NCBI GenBank assembly: GCA_003486705.1
Contig: DNGE01000072.1
Location: forward strand, 1 to 7,143
Reading direction: 5' to 3'
DNA: 7,143 nucleotides
DNA from: Bacillota bacterium
GTDB taxonomy: Bacteria; Bacillota_I; Bacilli_A; MOL361; Turicibacteraceae
The stretch's first letter is position 1, and every line of letters begins with the position of its first letter. The notes under the pieces were generated by a model. The model was not told the DNA's origin and did no database searches. It saw only the letters and a program-made list of their open reading frames with translations. The position numbers were made by a program, and so were the translations under genes. Positions 5,856 through 7,143 of the stretch are shown here, in pieces.

Positions 5856-5909
5856 ATAGACGGTTTAAAACGGACATGCACCTAGTTTACATTTAAGGAG
5901 ATATTAATT

Positions 5910-7085
5910 ATGGATTATAATTTAATTGCAACCACTACGTTTGGTATCGAAGCGATTACTGCACGTGAGTTAAAAAATTTAGGTTATGAAGATTTAAAAG
6001 TAGAAAACGGAAAAGTTCATTTTGAAGGCGATGAAATGGATATCGCAATTACAAATACATGGTTAAGAACGGCTGATCGTGTCTTAATTAAAGTCGCTGA
6101 GTTTACAGCTGTGACGTTTGAAGAATTATTCAATCAAACGGAAAGCATTGATTGGAGCGACTATGTACCGGTTAATGGTAAAATGCATGTCGTTGGAAAA
6201 TCAATCAAATCAACGTTACACAGTGTGCCTGACTGCCAATCGATTGTTAAAAAAGCAATCGTTAAAAGCATGCAACGTGCTTATAACCAAGATTGGTTTA
6301 CAGAAGATGGACCAGTTTATAAAATTGAAGTGGCATTATTAAAAGATGTCGTGACGTTAAGTATTGATACATCAGGACCAGGTTTACATAAACGTGGATA
6401 CCGTGAAGAAGCGGGTGACGCACCATTAAAAGAAACACTTGCTGCATCATTAGTTTACTTATCACGTTGGAAATCAGAACGATTACTTGTAGACCCATTC
6501 TGTGGATCAGGAACAATTTTAATTGAGGCTGCGATGATTGGTAATAATATTGCACCAGGTTTAAATCGTCGATTTGTTTGTGAAGACTGGCCAAGCATGG
6601 ATGCAGAATTATTCGAACAAGTACGCGATAGTGCTCGCAAAGCAATCAAAAACAATACCTTACGTATGTTAGGTTATGATATTAACCGTGATGTTTTACG
6701 TGTGGCACGTGCAAATGCTGAAAAAGCAGGTGTGGCAAGTGCGATTGAATTCCATCAATTAGACTTCCATAAGTTCTCTTCAAACTACAAATACGCTTAT
6801 TTAATTACGAATCCACCATACGGAGAACGTTTAGGTGAAGAGGAAGAAGTATTTAAGTTAAACAAAAAAATTGGTATTATGAAGCGTAAATTAGATACTT
6901 GGGATTTCAATGTCTTAACATCATTCTCTAAGTTTGAAAAAGCATTTGGACGTGAAGCAACGAAAAACCGTAAATTATATAATGGACGTATCTTAACACG
7001 TTACTACCAATATTTAGATAATAATATGAAACAAAAATACGCAGCAATTAATGCAGCATTAGCTGAGAACGAATCAGCTGAATAA
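5910..7085 (+). CDS. rlmL: THUMP-domain class I SAM-dependent RNA methyltransferase (RlmL/YpsC type)
   Basis: This 391-residue cytoplasmic enzyme is complete. Residues 1-60 form the N-terminal ferredoxin-like part, about 60-155 is the THUMP RNA-binding domain, and 165-370 is the Rossmann-fold methyltransferase. The joining family motif TSGPGLHKRGYR (154-165) is intact. The SAM-binding motif is DPFCGSGT (195-202), a second acidic strand is GYDINR (255-260), and the catalytic motif is NPPYGERLG (301-309), typical of N2-guanosine methyltransferases. Family members modify guanosine in 23S rRNA; E. coli RlmL carries this part (m2G2445) fused to a second methyltransferase, while Bacillota have the stand-alone form called YpsC. 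The exact target is inferred from homology. AAGGAG (5895-5900) lies 9 nt before the start. It is a single-gene unit closed by its own terminator. A Glu/Ala-rich tail of about 15 residues ends it. Confidence 0.93.
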   Translation: MDYNLIATTTFGIEAITARELKNLGYEDLKVENGKVHFEGDEMDIAITNTWLRTADRVLIKVAEFTAVTFEELFNQTESIDWSDYVPVNGKMHVVGKSIKSTLHSVPDCQSIVKKAIVKSMQRAYNQDWFTEDGPVYKIEVALLKDVVTLSIDTSGPGLHKRGYREEAGDAPLKETLAASLVYLSRWKSERLLVDPFCGSGTILIEAAMIGNNIAPGLNRRFVCEDWPSMDAELFEQVRDSARKAIKNNTLRMLGYDINRDVLRVARANAEKAGVASAIEFHQLDFHKFSSNYKYAYLITNPPYGERLGEEEEVFKLNKKIGIMKRKLDTWDFNVLTSFSKFEKAFGREATKNRKLYNGRILTRYYQYLDNNMKQKYAAINAALAENESAE

Positions 7086-7088
7086 TTT

Positions 7089-7126
7089 AAAAATGAGATG
7101 CTTAACACAGGCATCTCATTTTTTTC
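7089..7126 (+). terminator. Intrinsic terminator after the methyltransferase
   Basis: AAATGAGATGC (7091-7101) pairs perfectly with GCATCTCATTT (7111-7121) around a 9-nt loop. An A-run lies before the stem and a T-run after it. Confidence 0.92.
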
Positions 7127-7143
7127 TGAAGAAGACACAAGTC

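Noticed and set aside
5480..5909. Possible RNase P RNA upstream of the methyltransferase, expected from Bacillus synteny
   Set aside because: The conserved core sequence and GC-rich helices of bacterial RNase P RNA are not visible on either strand.

Overview
The window looks like a chromosomal stretch from a low-GC Gram-positive bacterium (Bacillota). The reasons are strong AGGAGG-type ribosome binding sites, sigma-A-like TATAAT boxes, TTG and GTG starts, AT-rich codon choice and compact intrinsic terminators. A Turicibacter or Erysipelotrichia-like host would fit, but this is a guess from base and codon style.

Layout. Positions 1-279 hold no gene. They carry a long imperfect hairpin (61-173) whose right arm can also pair perfectly with a third segment (200-213). 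A TTG-started orphan membrane protein (280-603) follows, then a YitT-family membrane protein with its own extended -10 promoter (682-1296) and a probable terminator. Next is a GTG-started orphan membrane protein (1514-1885). It converges on a minus-strand MFS drug-type exporter (3103 down to 1925), and the two share a bidirectional terminator. The exporter has a near-consensus promoter (TTGAAA-17-TATAAT) in the divergent region 3104-3239.

Reading the other way from that divergent region are two unrecognised genes, 3240-4418 and 4611-5435. Each encodes a protein with one membrane anchor and a mostly helical outer domain. The second also has a Tyr/Arg/Gln-rich cytoplasmic tail. A strong terminator ends this pair. 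A gene-free stretch (5436-5909) follows, with short open pieces that read like a decayed small protein gene. The window ends with a complete THUMP-domain RNA methyltransferase of the RlmL/YpsC type (5910-7085) and its terminator.

How it works together. Only the methyltransferase, the MFS exporter and the YitT protein can be assigned to families. The rest is envelope-directed and of unknown function. The best candidates for something undescribed are the two-gene membrane-anchored pair (3240-5435) and the competing-hairpin element at 61-213. No complete mobile element, CRISPR array, tRNA or rRNA was seen.
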